Position numbers and translations under genes: made by a program
Assembly (NCBI GenBank): GCA_023460155.1
Contig: JAEWRF010000011.1
Location: 1 to 13,460 of the forward strand
Length of the DNA: 13,460 nt
Reading direction: 5' to 3'
Origin: Bacillota bacterium
GTDB taxonomy: Bacteria; Bacillota; Clostridia; Oscillospirales; Acutalibacteraceae
Part shown: positions 5,463 through 12,940 of the stretch, one piece after another
Layout: each line of letters starts with the position of its first letter
Position numbering within the stretch: position 1 is the stretch's first letter
The notes under the pieces: model-generated
Databases searched by the model: none
What the model was told of the DNA's origin: nothing
Seen by the model: only the letters and a program-made list of their open reading frames with translations

Positions 5463-8157
5463 TTTTGTTCCAGTCCTCCAGCTGAAGTGAAAATCCGAAT
5501 ATCGTTCCGCAGGGTTTGCTGTCTTTCACGTAGATCTCACCGCCGTGCGCCGTGAGGATCGACTTGCAGAGGGAAAGCCCGATTCCGAGTCCCCTGCGGC
5601 TGTCCCCCGATACGTTCCCGGCCGTATAGAAAAGGTCGAAAATCTGTTTTTTGTCCTTATCCGGGATGCCGCCGCCGTTGTCGGAAATCTCAACCACCGC
5701 GGTTTCCCCGCGGCGGAAAGCGGTGATGCGGATGGACGAGCCCGCGGGCGTATACTGGATCGCGTTGTTCATGATGTTAATAATCACCTGCATGATCAGA
5801 TGGGGATCGACCCGCGCCATCAGCAGATCGTCCTCCATTTTGACCGTGATGTGGTGCTCCGCGCTCTTTTTGCTGATATGCGTCAGCGCTTCCGAAATCA
5901 GGTCCTGCAGCAGCTCCGGCTGAAGCTTCAGGTTCAGTCGGCCGTCGTCGATCTTTGTAACGGCCAGAAGATTCTCGACCAGATTGATCAGCCAGAGCGA
6001 ATCGTCGTAGATATCCGCGACCAGCTTCCGCTTGGTGGCCGGGTCGATCTGGTCCCCGTCGGACAGAATCACGTTCGCGTTGCCGGAAATGCTGGTCAGC
6101 GGCGTGCGCAGGTCGTGAGAAATCGCCCGCAGCAGATTCGCGCGCATCCGTTCCTTCTCCGCCTGCATTGAAATCTGCTTCTGGTTTTCGTTGAGATTAT
6201 ATTTCTCAATTGCGGACGAAACCTCGCCGATGATGCCCGAAAGCAGCGACTGCTCGTTGATTTCCACCGGGTCGCCCGCCTCCATGGCGATGCCAATCAC
6301 GGCGAGAACTTCCCCATGGTTTTTGACGGGCAGATAAAGCCCCTTCGCTCCCGGCAGGGTCTCCGTACGGTAGCCGGCATGTTTTTTATTTTTGTAAACC
6401 CAAGCGGCCACCGCCTGTTCCTCGGCATCCGTGTAGACGCTTTGCAGCGGCTGCTGCGGATCGACCGAATAGACCGACGGTGTCCGGAGTTCGCCCTCCC
6501 GCACAGGGTAGAAAACGATGGAGCGGTTCAGCAGGCGGGCAAGCTGCTCCGAAGATCGGGTCACAATTTCCTCCATGCCGTTCGCCCGCTGCAGTCCGCG
6601 GCTGGTTTCCAGCAGAAGATTCGTGCGGTGGGCGTTCACCGCGTCCGCCTTGGCCTGCCGTTTCACCTGACCAGTCAGAGAACTGGTGAGAAGCGAAACA
6701 ATCAGCATCACGGCGAAGGTTACCGTATATTCCGGACCGTAGGTGAGGGTCCACCTCGGCGCCGTAAAAAAGAAATTAAATGCCAGAACGCCGATCACCG
6801 AAGCGGCGAGGCCGTAAAACCGGCTGCGTGCCCGCGACGAGATAAACAGAACGCCGAGAATATAAACCATGATAATATTGGAATCGCTGAATTGGAGGCT
6901 GTCGAACCACAGTCCGAACAGTGTGCAGAGGACCAGAACTCCGAGGGAAAGAAGGGTATCCGGCCCGTTGAGATTGACTTTGGGGAACCGATGCGGGAGC
7001 TCCGGCCGAGCGGAGGGGAGGCTGTCCGGGATGATATACACGTCGAGGTCCGGGGCAAGCGAAGTGAGCTGCTCCACAAACTTCGGTCGGATGCCGAAAA
7101 GCCGGTGCTCGTTGGTCGAGCGCCCCATGATGATGATGGAGATGCCGCTCGCCTTGGCATATTCGGCAATCTGGAACGGAATGTCGCTGCCGTAGACCGT
7201 AGCAATCTTCGCACCGAGCTGCTCGGCAAGCTTCAGATTGTCGTGGAGACGCTCTCTTCCGGAGCCCCGGAGCTCCGTCGTATTGGGGGTTTCCACAAAC
7301 AGCGCCGTGAACGAGGCATGGAAGGAATTGGCGAACCGTGCCGCCGTTCGGATCACCTTTGCGTTGGAGGGCGCGCTGCTCAAACAGACCAGCACATGCT
7401 CCCCCGTATGGTAGGAGGTGTTGGATTCGATCCGGTTGCTTTCCACCTCCCGGTTGATGCGGTCGGCCGTCCGGCGCAGGGCGATTTCCCGAAGGGCAAC
7501 CAGATTATCCGCGGAGAAGAAATGGTGCAGAGCCCGCTTCGCCTGATTTTCCCGGTAGATTTTTCCCTGATTCAGCCGGTTCATCAGCTCTTCCGGCTCC
7601 ACGTCCACCAGTTCAATCTGGTTCGCGCGGTCGAAAACGGAATCCGGGATCGTCTCCCGCACCCGGACGCCGGTGATGGACGCGACGATATCGTTCAGGC
7701 TTTCCAAATGCTGCACGTTCACCGTCGTGTAGACGTTGATTCCCGCGTTCAGGAGTTCCTCAACGTCGTCGTAGCGCTTGGTGTGCCTGCATCCCGCCGC
7801 GTTGGTATGCGCGAGCTCATCCACCAGCAGGAGCTGCGGCTTCCGCTGCAGCGCCGCGTCAAGGTCAAACTCCCGCAGAGTGATCCCCCGGTAGGAAACC
7901 ATCTTCGGCGCAAGGCACTCCAGCCCGTTCATCAGGGCCATCGTCTCGGGGCGGGTGTGCGGCTCAATATAGCCGACCGCTACGTCCATCCCTGCCCGCT
8001 GAGCCGTATGGGCGGCATCCAGCATGGCGTAGGTTTTCCCTACGCCGGCCGCGTATCCCAGAAAGATTTTCAGTTTTCCCCTGCCGGGCTCGCTTTCTCC
8101 GCGGATTTTCCGCAGGAGTTCCTCCGGGTTGGGACGGTCTTCCTCCATCGGATTCAC
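5434..8157 (-). CDS. kdpD: KdpD, turgor/potassium-responsive sensor histidine kinase
   Basis: 907 residues, full length. Order: KdpD N-terminal domain with Walker A GYAAGVGKT (34-42) and Walker B-like LLLVDELAHTN (109-119), then the family block RHTKRYDDVEELLNAGINVY (124-143); a universal-stress-type domain (about 254-378); four membrane helices in a DUF4118 segment (about 400-497); a GAF-like domain (about 515-650); HisKA with phosphorylated H681 (AISHDLRTPLTSI); and a HATPase domain with an N-box and DNGGGIPD. It senses potassium or turgor state and phosphorylates or dephosphorylates KdpE. In Staphylococcus the stress-protein domain binds cyclic di-AMP; FTALF (283-287) resembles part of the published motif, but I cannot claim binding. 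Start ATG at 8157 with GAGGTG 6 bases before it. A near-consensus promoter precedes it. Confidence 0.95.
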   Translation of the reverse strand: MNPMEEDRPNPEELLRKIRGESEPGRGKLKIFLGYAAGVGKTYAMLDAAHTAQRAGMDVAVGYIEPHTRPETMALMNGLECLAPKMVSYRGITLREFDLDAALQRKPQLLLVDELAHTNAAGCRHTKRYDDVEELLNAGINVYTTVNVQHLESLNDIVASITGVRVRETIPDSVFDRANQIELVDVEPEELMNRLNQGKIYRENQAKRALHHFFSADNLVALREIALRRTADRINREVESNRIESNTSYHTGEHVLVCLSSAPSNAKVIRTAARFANSFHASFTALFVETPNTTELRGSGRERLHDNLKLAEQLGAKIATVYGSDIPFQIAEYAKASGISIIIMGRSTNEHRLFGIRPKFVEQLTSLAPDLDVYIIPDSLPSARPELPHRFPKVNLNGPDTLLSLGVLVLCTLFGLWFDSLQFSDSNIIMVYILGVLFISSRARSRFYGLAASVIGVLAFNFFFTAPRWTLTYGPEYTVTFAVMLIVSLLTSSLTGQVKRQAKADAVNAHRTNLLLETSRGLQRANGMEEIVTRSSEQLARLLNRSIVFYPVREGELRTPSVYSVDPQQPLQSVYTDAEEQAVAAWVYKNKKHAGYRTETLPGAKGLYLPVKNHGEVLAVIGIAMEAGDPVEINEQSLLSGIIGEVSSAIEKYNLNENQKQISMQAEKERMRANLLRAISHDLRTPLTSISGNANVILSDGDQIDPATKRKLVADIYDDSLWLINLVENLLAVTKIDDGRLNLKLQPELLQDLISEALTHISKKSAEHHITVKMEDDLLMARVDPHLIMQVIINIMNNAIQYTPAGSSIRITAFRRGETAVVEISDNGGGIPDKDKKQIFDLFYTAGNVSGDSRRGLGIGLSLCKSILTAHGGEIYVKDSKPCGTIFGFSLQLEDWNKNGKANHLGS

Positions 8158-8222
8158 CTCGGTTCCTTCCGAACTTCCGTCGAGCTTCTCACGCCCCGGC
8201 GGCAGTCCCTGTCTTAACCCTC

Positions 8223-8251
8223 ATTATCGTCCGGCACTACGGCGGTGTCAA
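8223..8251 (-). promoter_or_regulatory. kdpDE promoter
   Basis: On the minus strand a perfect TTGACA (8246-8251), 17-base spacer, GATAAT (8223-8228). This is one of the best promoter matches in the window and gives a leader of about 60 bases before the kdpD ATG. It shows that kdpDE need not be read from an upstream operon. Confidence 0.75.
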
Positions 8252-8293
8252 GCTGCCCACACGCGGTCCGGATTCTATTGTAGTGTAGCATTC

Positions 8294-8333
8294 GCCGTGT
8301 TAGCGCGGTGTTATCGTTTCCGGTTCCGTGTTA
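8294..8333. repeat. Three direct repeats upstream of the kdpD promoter
   Basis: CCGTGTTA at 8295-8302 and 8326-8333, and CGGTGTTA at 8306-8313. The first two form an 11-bp tandem (GCCGTGTTAGC, GCGGTGTTATC). Starts are 11 and 20 bp apart, about one and two helical turns. The third copy contains the glycosyltransferase stop codon. They lie 44-87 bp upstream of the -35 and could bind an activator. Confidence 0.4.
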
Positions 8334-9683
8334 AGATTCTGCAAAGGATCCCGGCACAGAGGTCTTTGTAAGAAAACTCCAGATCACCGCCGAGCACGCC
8401 GCCCGGCCGTCCGACTGCTCCATAAAGCTTTGGAGTTTCCGGGCATTCCTGCAAAACTCCGGGTCTCCGGCCACCCGGAGAACCGCGGAGCGGATATTCC
8501 GCGCGTTCCACCGCGGCGCCGGAATGCGGACCGCTGCTCCGCTTTGGACAACGTGGTCCAGATTGATCTGCTGTTCGGGCTGCATGGCAACCCCGACGAT
8601 GGGCGCGCCGCCCGCCATCGCGGTCTGCACGGTGCCCTGACCCCCGTGGCTGACGACGACATCCGCCATTGCGCTGATCAGCTTTGCGGGCACAAACCGA
8701 TCGGTCAGATACAGGTTTGCGTGCCCGGCCGCGAAGCGCTCCGCGTCCTCCATGGAACAGACGGCCTTCGGCACCAGCACCACCGCGCAGAACCGCTCTT
8801 CCGGCAGCGAAGCGATTGCCTTCACCGCTTCCAGAAGACTTTCGCTGCTGCCGGAGCTGCCCATTGTGCAGAAAATCTTCGTTTTTCCGCCGTCCTTTTG
8901 AAAAATCCGCTCGATCTCCTCCCCGGCCTGTTCCCCGGGCTCCGGCTGCGAATACAGGGGACCGGTGATCCGGTAATCGGCAGGAATTTGGAGGCCCCGG
9001 TAAAACTCCGGAAGATCGTTGACCACCGTCAGGTCCGGTTTCATCAGATCGAACAGGTCGCATAGCTCCCCGCCCGCCCATCCGCATTCCAGAGCCGCGT
9101 TCCGGAGAATCGTCTGCCGAAGGATCGGAGCCTTTTGCTTCACCTGTGCCGGAAGGGCTTTCATCAGCGCCCGCCGGGCACCGGCGGGCAGATAGGTGAG
9201 CGGCCGAAGCTGGTCAGGCACGTCCGTCATCAGGCCGGAACAGTAAACACTCCGCTCCAGCGGAAGCGGCAGAAAGCAGATACCCGGCACCGACGTTTCG
9301 GTCATCCTGCGGGCAAGCCCCGCAAACGGCCAGAAACCGTAGAGGATAAAATCCGGCCGGCAGGCTTTAAGCGCATCGATCTCCCCCCGGAGAAGTTCGC
9401 AGGCAAGCGCCTCGTCCCCGACAAAATCAACCTTGGAGGGCTTCAGGTCCCGCCGGAAGCCGACGCCCTCCAGCCGGGGTGAGCTCTGATAAATCTCAAA
9501 GCCGCTTTCCTCTGCTTTTTTTTCAAAACGACCGCCGTGCGAGAGAAATACAACCTTCAGCGAAACGCCCTCCGGCGCGGTTTCCTGCAGACCTTTTACG
9601 ATCTCCATCGAGCGCGTGGCCTCCCCCGCATCCTGCAGGGCCGCTGAAACCGCGAGCCGTATTTCCTTTTTCCTCTGTTCCAT
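8331..9683 (-). CDS. GT1-family (UGT/MGT-like) glycosyltransferase
   Basis: 450 residues with the GT-B fold layout. The C-terminal half carries the donor-binding signature of UDP-sugar glycosyltransferases: FVPAKLISAMADVVVSHGGQ (330-349) followed by GT and later MQPEQQINLDH (367-377), with TMGSSGS (273-279) as the loop that enters the donor half. The N-terminal acceptor half is divergent, as usual for the family. Relatives glycosylate macrolides, flavonoids, sterols or lipids; no acceptor can be named. No signal peptide or membrane helix is seen, so it is cytoplasmic or peripheral. Start ATG at 9683, with a GAGG about 7 bases before it. It is read alone from a promoter with a palindrome in its spacer, so it is probably repressed and inducible. 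No convincing terminator separates it from kdpD. Confidence 0.85.
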   Translation of the reverse strand: MEQRKKEIRLAVSAALQDAGEATRSMEIVKGLQETAPEGVSLKVVFLSHGGRFEKKAEESGFEIYQSSPRLEGVGFRRDLKPSKVDFVGDEALACELLRGEIDALKACRPDFILYGFWPFAGLARRMTETSVPGICFLPLPLERSVYCSGLMTDVPDQLRPLTYLPAGARRALMKALPAQVKQKAPILRQTILRNAALECGWAGGELCDLFDLMKPDLTVVNDLPEFYRGLQIPADYRITGPLYSQPEPGEQAGEEIERIFQKDGGKTKIFCTMGSSGSSESLLEAVKAIASLPEERFCAVVLVPKAVCSMEDAERFAAGHANLYLTDRFVPAKLISAMADVVVSHGGQGTVQTAMAGGAPIVGVAMQPEQQINLDHVVQSGAAVRIPAPRWNARNIRSAVLRVAGDPEFCRNARKLQSFMEQSDGRAACSAVIWSFLTKTSVPGSFAES

Positions 9684-9713
9684 AACTGCGCCTCATTTCC
9701 CGTTTATAATCCC

Positions 9714-9741
9714 ATTATAATATTTCACCGGTGAAATTCAA
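9714..9741 (-). promoter_or_regulatory. Glycosyltransferase promoter with palindromic operator
   Basis: On the minus strand TTGAAT (9736-9741), 16-base spacer, perfect TATAAT (9714-9719). The spacer is filled by the exact 16-bp palindrome ATTTCACCGGTGAAAT (9722-9737), a position where a bound repressor would exclude RNA polymerase. The symmetry is of the kind used by TetR-family repressors; no such gene is in the window. Confidence 0.65.
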
Positions 9742-9770
9742 GCGCCGTGGGCGGGGCATTCCTCCTAGAG

Positions 9771-9806
9771 ACAAAAGAACCGCCTGCCCGCGGGGGGACA
9801 GACGGT
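9771..9806 (-). terminator. Terminator of the pyrBI unit
   Basis: Minus-strand stem of 11 pairs with two wobble pairs (9796-9806 with 9779-9789), a short C-rich loop, then TTCTTTTGTC. It starts 11 bases after the pyrI stop codon. Confidence 0.7.
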
Positions 9807-9816
9807 CCGGTTCATT

Positions 9817-10248
9817 TTACCGCAGGGGCGGGACAAACTCCTGGTCACAGTATTCACAGCGGTATTTCCGGTTGGCGGTGAGCTCGAAAATCTGGCTGCA
9901 TTCCGCCTCAACGCTTGTGATGCACCGCGGATTGGCACAGCGGATCACGTCGACGAGGCGCTTTGGCGGCTCCGGCCGAAGCTTTTTGACGACAGCCCCG
10001 TCCTTGATGACGATCAGCGTGATCTGCGGGTCGAGGTAACCCAGAATATCGAAGGAGGGCAAATCGGTCTGCCCCTCGATTTTTATCATATCTTTCCGCC
10101 CGAATTTCCGGCTGCGCACACTCTGCAGCACGGCCACGGAAACCGACTTCATATCTTTCAAGTGCAGCATTTCGTAAATCAGAAGGCCTTTTCCCTCGGT
10201 GATATGGTCGATTACGATGCCCTCCTGAATGGCGTCTACGTTCAGCAC
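9817..10248 (-). CDS. pyrI: PyrI, aspartate carbamoyltransferase regulatory chain
   Basis: 143 residues, slightly shorter than the Escherichia coli chain (153). The N-terminal allosteric domain (about 1-97) binds nucleotide effectors in characterised homologs. The C-terminal zinc domain has four cysteines, C104 and C109 (CANPRC) and C131 and C134 (CEYC), which hold Zn2+ and attach the chain to PyrB. It would form the regulated holoenzyme with PyrB for the first committed step of pyrimidine synthesis. The start overlaps the end of pyrB by 7 bp, so the two are translationally coupled and made in balance. A terminator follows directly. Confidence 0.95.
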   Translation of the reverse strand: MLNVDAIQEGIVIDHITEGKGLLIYEMLHLKDMKSVSVAVLQSVRSRKFGRKDMIKIEGQTDLPSFDILGYLDPQITLIVIKDGAVVKKLRPEPPKRLVDVIRCANPRCITSVEAECSQIFELTANRKYRCEYCDQEFVPPLR

Positions 10249-11189
10249 GGCAATGCCTCCTCTCCGGTTTTGGGGTCTTTCAGATGCAGCAGCGCCATGA
10301 TAAGCGCCATGCGGATGTAAACGCCGTTCTGCACCTGATCGAAATAAGCCGCACGCGGGTCGCTGTCAACATCCAGCGCGATTTCCCCGACGCGGGGAAG
10401 CGGATGGAGCACGGGCATGTCGTCCTTTGCCGCTTTCAGCTTTTCACGGGTCAGTGTGTAGGAGTTTTTCAGACGGACGTAATCTTCCTCGTTAAAGAAG
10501 CGCTCGCGCTGAACGCGGGTCATATAGAGAACGTCCAGCTCCGGCAGACTCTGCTCCAGACTCTGCACCTCCCGGTAGGGGGTGCCGGCCGGCTTGAGGG
10601 TCTCCTCCGCAAGATAACCGGGGATGCGCAGCTCCGTCGGCGAGATGAAGACGAACCGGTTTCCTGGATAGCGGGAAAGGCTTTTCACCAGCGAGTGTAC
10701 GGGGCGCCCGAATTTCAGGTCCCCGCAAAGGCCGACCGTCAGCCCGCCGAGCTTCCCCTTCCGCTGGCGGATCGTCATCAGGTCGATCATCGTCTGCGTC
10801 GGGTGATTATGCCCGCCGTCCCCCGCATTGATCACGGGGATTCCGGAAAACATGGAGGCGCGCAGCGGAGCGCCCTCCTTCGGGTGACGCATGGCGACGA
10901 TGTCTGCATAACAGCTCACTACGCGGATGGTATCCGCGACGGTTTCGCCTTTGCTCGCGCTGGAAACCTCCGCAGTCGGGAAGCCCAGCGTCTGCCCGCC
11001 GAGGTTCAGCATTGCTGCCTCAAAGGAAAGCCGGGTGCGGGTACTCGGTTCATAAAACAGCGTTGCCAGCCGCTTGCGCGGGGCAACGTCCTTGTACGCC
11101 TCCGGGTCGGAGCGGATCCGGTCGGCGAGGTTCAGCACCCGCTCCGTTTCCTCCTCGGTAAAATCCATTGGGTCGATCAAATGCCTCAT
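10242..11189 (-). CDS. pyrB: PyrB, aspartate carbamoyltransferase catalytic chain
   Basis: 315 residues, normal for the family. Carbamoyl-phosphate residues are S49-T50-R51-T52 (FYEPSTRTRLSF), K80 in the mobile 80s loop (SSASKGET), R101, H129 and Q132 (HNHPTQTMIDLMT). Aspartate-side residues are in GRPVHSL (161-167), TRVQRER (224-230) and LHPLPRVGEI (261-270). The enzyme joins carbamoyl phosphate and L-aspartate into N-carbamoyl-L-aspartate in the cytoplasm. Its ribosome site AAAGGAG lies 7 bases before the ATG and inside a 36-codon upstream ORF whose stop overlaps the pyrB ATG, so translation may depend on that ORF. All substrate residues are orthodox, unlike the other transcarbamylase at 3039-3995. 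Confidence 0.97.
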   Translation of the reverse strand: MRHLIDPMDFTEEETERVLNLADRIRSDPEAYKDVAPRKRLATLFYEPSTRTRLSFEAAMLNLGGQTLGFPTAEVSSASKGETVADTIRVVSCYADIVAMRHPKEGAPLRASMFSGIPVINAGDGGHNHPTQTMIDLMTIRQRKGKLGGLTVGLCGDLKFGRPVHSLVKSLSRYPGNRFVFISPTELRIPGYLAEETLKPAGTPYREVQSLEQSLPELDVLYMTRVQRERFFNEEDYVRLKNSYTLTREKLKAAKDDMPVLHPLPRVGEIALDVDSDPRAAYFDQVQNGVYIRMALIMALLHLKDPKTGEEALPC

Positions 11190-11296
11190 AGCATGGCTCC
11201 TTTCAGAAGATATGCGTCCCGTTCGGCGCCGAACGAAAGCAGGCCGAACTCAGAGTCAGCCCTTTTCTGCTCAGGGTATTGGGCTTGTCTTTTCAT
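11186..11296 (-). CDS. 36-residue upstream ORF coupled to pyrB
   Basis: An ATG at 11296 opens a 36-codon frame (starting MKRQAQYPEQ, ending DAYLLKGAML) whose TGA at 11188-11186 overlaps the pyrB ATG (11189-11187) as ATGA. The ATG lies only 10 bases after the end of the TATAAT, so the mRNA would be leaderless or nearly so; GGAA upstream overlaps the expected start point. The pyrB ribosome site is made from its codons CTG AAA GGA. The peptide is charged and of ordinary composition, not U-rich like the PyrL leader of Escherichia coli. It contains an RNA palindrome (11220-11235). It could be a leader controlling pyrBI or a small functional protein; I do not recognise a family. Confidence 0.55.
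   Translation of the reverse strand: MKRQAQYPEQKRADSEFGLLSFGAERDAYLLKGAML
11220..11235. repeat. 16-bp perfect palindrome in the pyrB leader
   Basis: CGTTCGGCGCCGAACG is self-complementary. On the minus strand a second GTTCGGC lies about 20 bases upstream (within 11242-11250) and could pair with the GCCGAAC half instead, giving alternative folds in the leader before the pyrB ribosome site. As a hairpin the symmetrical form would have a very small loop. Confidence 0.5.
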
Positions 11297-11305
11297 AGCA
11301 TTTCC

Positions 11306-11334
11306 ATTATACTAAAAATGCGGGAAGATGTAAA
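11306..11334 (-). promoter_or_regulatory. pyrBI promoter
   Basis: On the minus strand TTTACA (11329-11334), 17-base spacer, perfect TATAAT (11306-11311). Start point expected near 11299. An inverted repeat GCATTT (11298-11303) and AAATGC (11316-11321) is centred close to the -10 and may be an operator, perhaps for the divergent LysR protein. Confidence 0.75.
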
Positions 11335-11384
11335 AAGTATATTTGAAATAACGACCATATTTATTTTGCATAGCGGGGATGAGG

Positions 11385-12314
11385 ATGGCTGCAAGCTACG
11401 ATTATTACCGGATTTTTTATTATGTCGCCCGGTACCAAAGTTTTACGAAGGCGTCGAATATTCTGCTGAACAACCAGCCCAACATTACGCGCTGCATGAA
11501 CAATCTGGAGCACGAGCTGGGCTGCAAGCTGTTTGTGCGCACAAACCGCGGCGTTACGCTGACTCCGGAGGGCGAGCGGCTGTATTCGCATATCCGAATT
11601 GCCTACGAGCAGATCCGGGCGGGCGAGGACGAGCTTGCCGGCGACAAAAGCCTGCAGAGCGGCGCGCTTTCCATCGGTGCAAGCGAAACGGCGCTGTACG
11701 GCCTTCTGCTGGAAAAACTCCGCAGCTTTCACATGGACTACCCCGGCATCCGGATCCGGATTTCAAACCAATCCACCCCGCAGGCGGTCGCCGCGCTGAA
11801 AAGCGGCTTGGTCGACCTCGCAGTGGTCACCACGCCGACCGGCATCGGCAAACCGCTTCGGGAGATTCCGCTCAAGCCGTTCCGGGAAATTCTGATCGGC
11901 GGCCCCCAGTTTGCCTTTCTGGCGGGCAAAACGCTCCACCTGAGCGAGCTGGAGGATTACCCGCTGATCTGCCTTGGGAAGGGAACGCTCACCTATGAAT
12001 TCTACAACCGTTTCTTTCTGGACCACGGGCTTTCCCTGCAGCCGGATACGGAGGCCGCCACGACCGATCAGGTTCTGCCGCTGGTAAAGAGCGACCTCGG
12101 CATCGGCTTTCTGCCGGAGAGCTTTGCGGCGGACTCTCTGGCGCGCGGGGAGGTATTCCGCATTTTCCTCGCGGAGGAGATTCCGGAGCGCTCCATCTGT
12201 CTGGTAAAGGATACGGGCCGCCCCCTGAGCATAGCAGCCCGCAAGTTTGAAAAGACGCTCGATCCCACCGGCTGCAGTTGGGAACGGTCGCCGGCGGAAA
12301 AAACCTCATTCTGA
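11385..12314 (+). CDS. LysR-family transcriptional regulator
   Basis: 309 residues from the ATG at 11385. The N-terminal winged helix-turn-helix (about 5-65) shows the LysR pattern YRIFYYVARYQSFTKASNIL, NNQPNITRCMNNLEHELGCK and LFVRTNRGVTLTPEGERL; the remainder is a two-lobed effector domain (LSIGASETALYGLLLEKLRS and onward). These proteins bind DNA as tetramers and respond to a small metabolite. The gene is divergent from pyrB, but the effector is unknown and LysR control of pyrB is not established. An in-frame ATG at 11379 is rejected because its only G-run touches it; for 11385 the GGGGATGAGG run just upstream works better. It probably shares a transcript with the hydrolase that starts 26 bases later. 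Confidence 0.9.
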   Translation: MAASYDYYRIFYYVARYQSFTKASNILLNNQPNITRCMNNLEHELGCKLFVRTNRGVTLTPEGERLYSHIRIAYEQIRAGEDELAGDKSLQSGALSIGASETALYGLLLEKLRSFHMDYPGIRIRISNQSTPQAVAALKSGLVDLAVVTTPTGIGKPLREIPLKPFREILIGGPQFAFLAGKTLHLSELEDYPLICLGKGTLTYEFYNRFFLDHGLSLQPDTEAATTDQVLPLVKSDLGIGFLPESFAADSLARGEVFRIFLAEEIPERSICLVKDTGRPLSIAARKFEKTLDPTGCSWERSPAEKTSF

Positions 12315-12340
12315 TTTTCGTAATGGTAAGGGGGATTCTT

Positions 12341-12892
12341 ATGAAAAGCGCACTTGTTCTCATCGATCTCCAGAACGACTATTTCCGCGGCGGAAAAAAC
12401 GAGCTTCACCTGCCGGAGCGCGCCGCCGAACAGGCCGCACGCGTGCTGGAGTTTTTCCGCAGCCATGGCCTGCCGGTCTGCCATATCCGGCATATCAGCG
12501 GCCCGAACGGAACCTTTTTTCTGCCGGGAACCGCGGGTGCGGAAATCTATACGGCGGTGGCACCTCGGGAAGGCGAAAAAATCTTCGACAAGCATTACCC
12601 GAACGCGTTTCTAAAGACCGGACTTTCCGAGGAACTGCTCGGAAAGCAGATCGATCATCTGGTGATCTGCGGGATGATGAGCCACATGTGCGTCAGCACG
12701 TCGGTCCGGGCCGCGCAGGATTATGGCTTTTCCGTTACGGTGCCGGAGGACGCCTGCACAACCAAAGACCTTGTCTGGCAAGGCGCGGTGATCCCCGCCG
12801 AAACGGTGCACCGGACGGTTATGGCCTCTTTAAACGGCACCTTTGCCGCGGTTGTCGAAACAGACGAACTCCTTTCGGGTGGCCGGCTCTGA
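12341..12892 (+). CDS. Isochorismatase-family cysteine hydrolase
   Basis: 183 residues from the ATG at 12341, chosen because AAGGGGG lies just before it and because family members start a few residues ahead of the first strand. An in-frame ATG at 12278 would overlap lysR and add a 21-residue tail with no family counterpart. The triad is D9 (LIDLQNDYF), K84 (IFDKHYPNAF) and C117 (MMSHMCVST), and a cis-peptide-like GMMS precedes the cysteine. Family members hydrolyse isochorismate, nicotinamide, N-carbamoylsarcosine or ureidoacrylate. The substrate here is unknown. It follows lysR closely, so the regulator may control it. The K-to-C spacing is identical (33 residues) to the hydrolase half of the fusion at 931-2094, but overall similarity is only family level. 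Confidence 0.9.
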   Translation: MKSALVLIDLQNDYFRGGKNELHLPERAAEQAARVLEFFRSHGLPVCHIRHISGPNGTFFLPGTAGAEIYTAVAPREGEKIFDKHYPNAFLKTGLSEELLGKQIDHLVICGMMSHMCVSTSVRAAQDYGFSVTVPEDACTTKDLVWQGAVIPAETVHRTVMASLNGTFAAVVETDELLSGGRL

Positions 12893-12940
12893 TCCGAAGA
12901 TTTTTCAGCACCATTCGTCCCCATGGGAAGGAAACAGTAA

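Noticed and set aside
6316..8217. A 633-codon open frame on the plus strand opposite kdpD
   Set aside because: It is antisense to a full-length KdpD with every expected motif, is rich in Arg, Pro and Gly as expected for the complement of GC-biased codons, and resembles no family.
11190..11299. PyrR-binding or UTP-sensitive attenuator before pyrB
   Set aside because: No terminator hairpin with a U-tract and no recognisable PyrR-binding loop could be found; the leader is instead an open reading frame.
12278..12340. Upstream start for the isochorismatase-like gene
   Set aside because: It would overlap lysR, lacks a ribosome site and adds residues with no family counterpart; the ATG at 12341 has AAGGGGG before it.
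12893..12940. Short ATG frame ending at 12940 before the HAD gene
   Set aside because: It has only five codons and no ribosome site, and the real start at 12941 has AAGGA at proper spacing.
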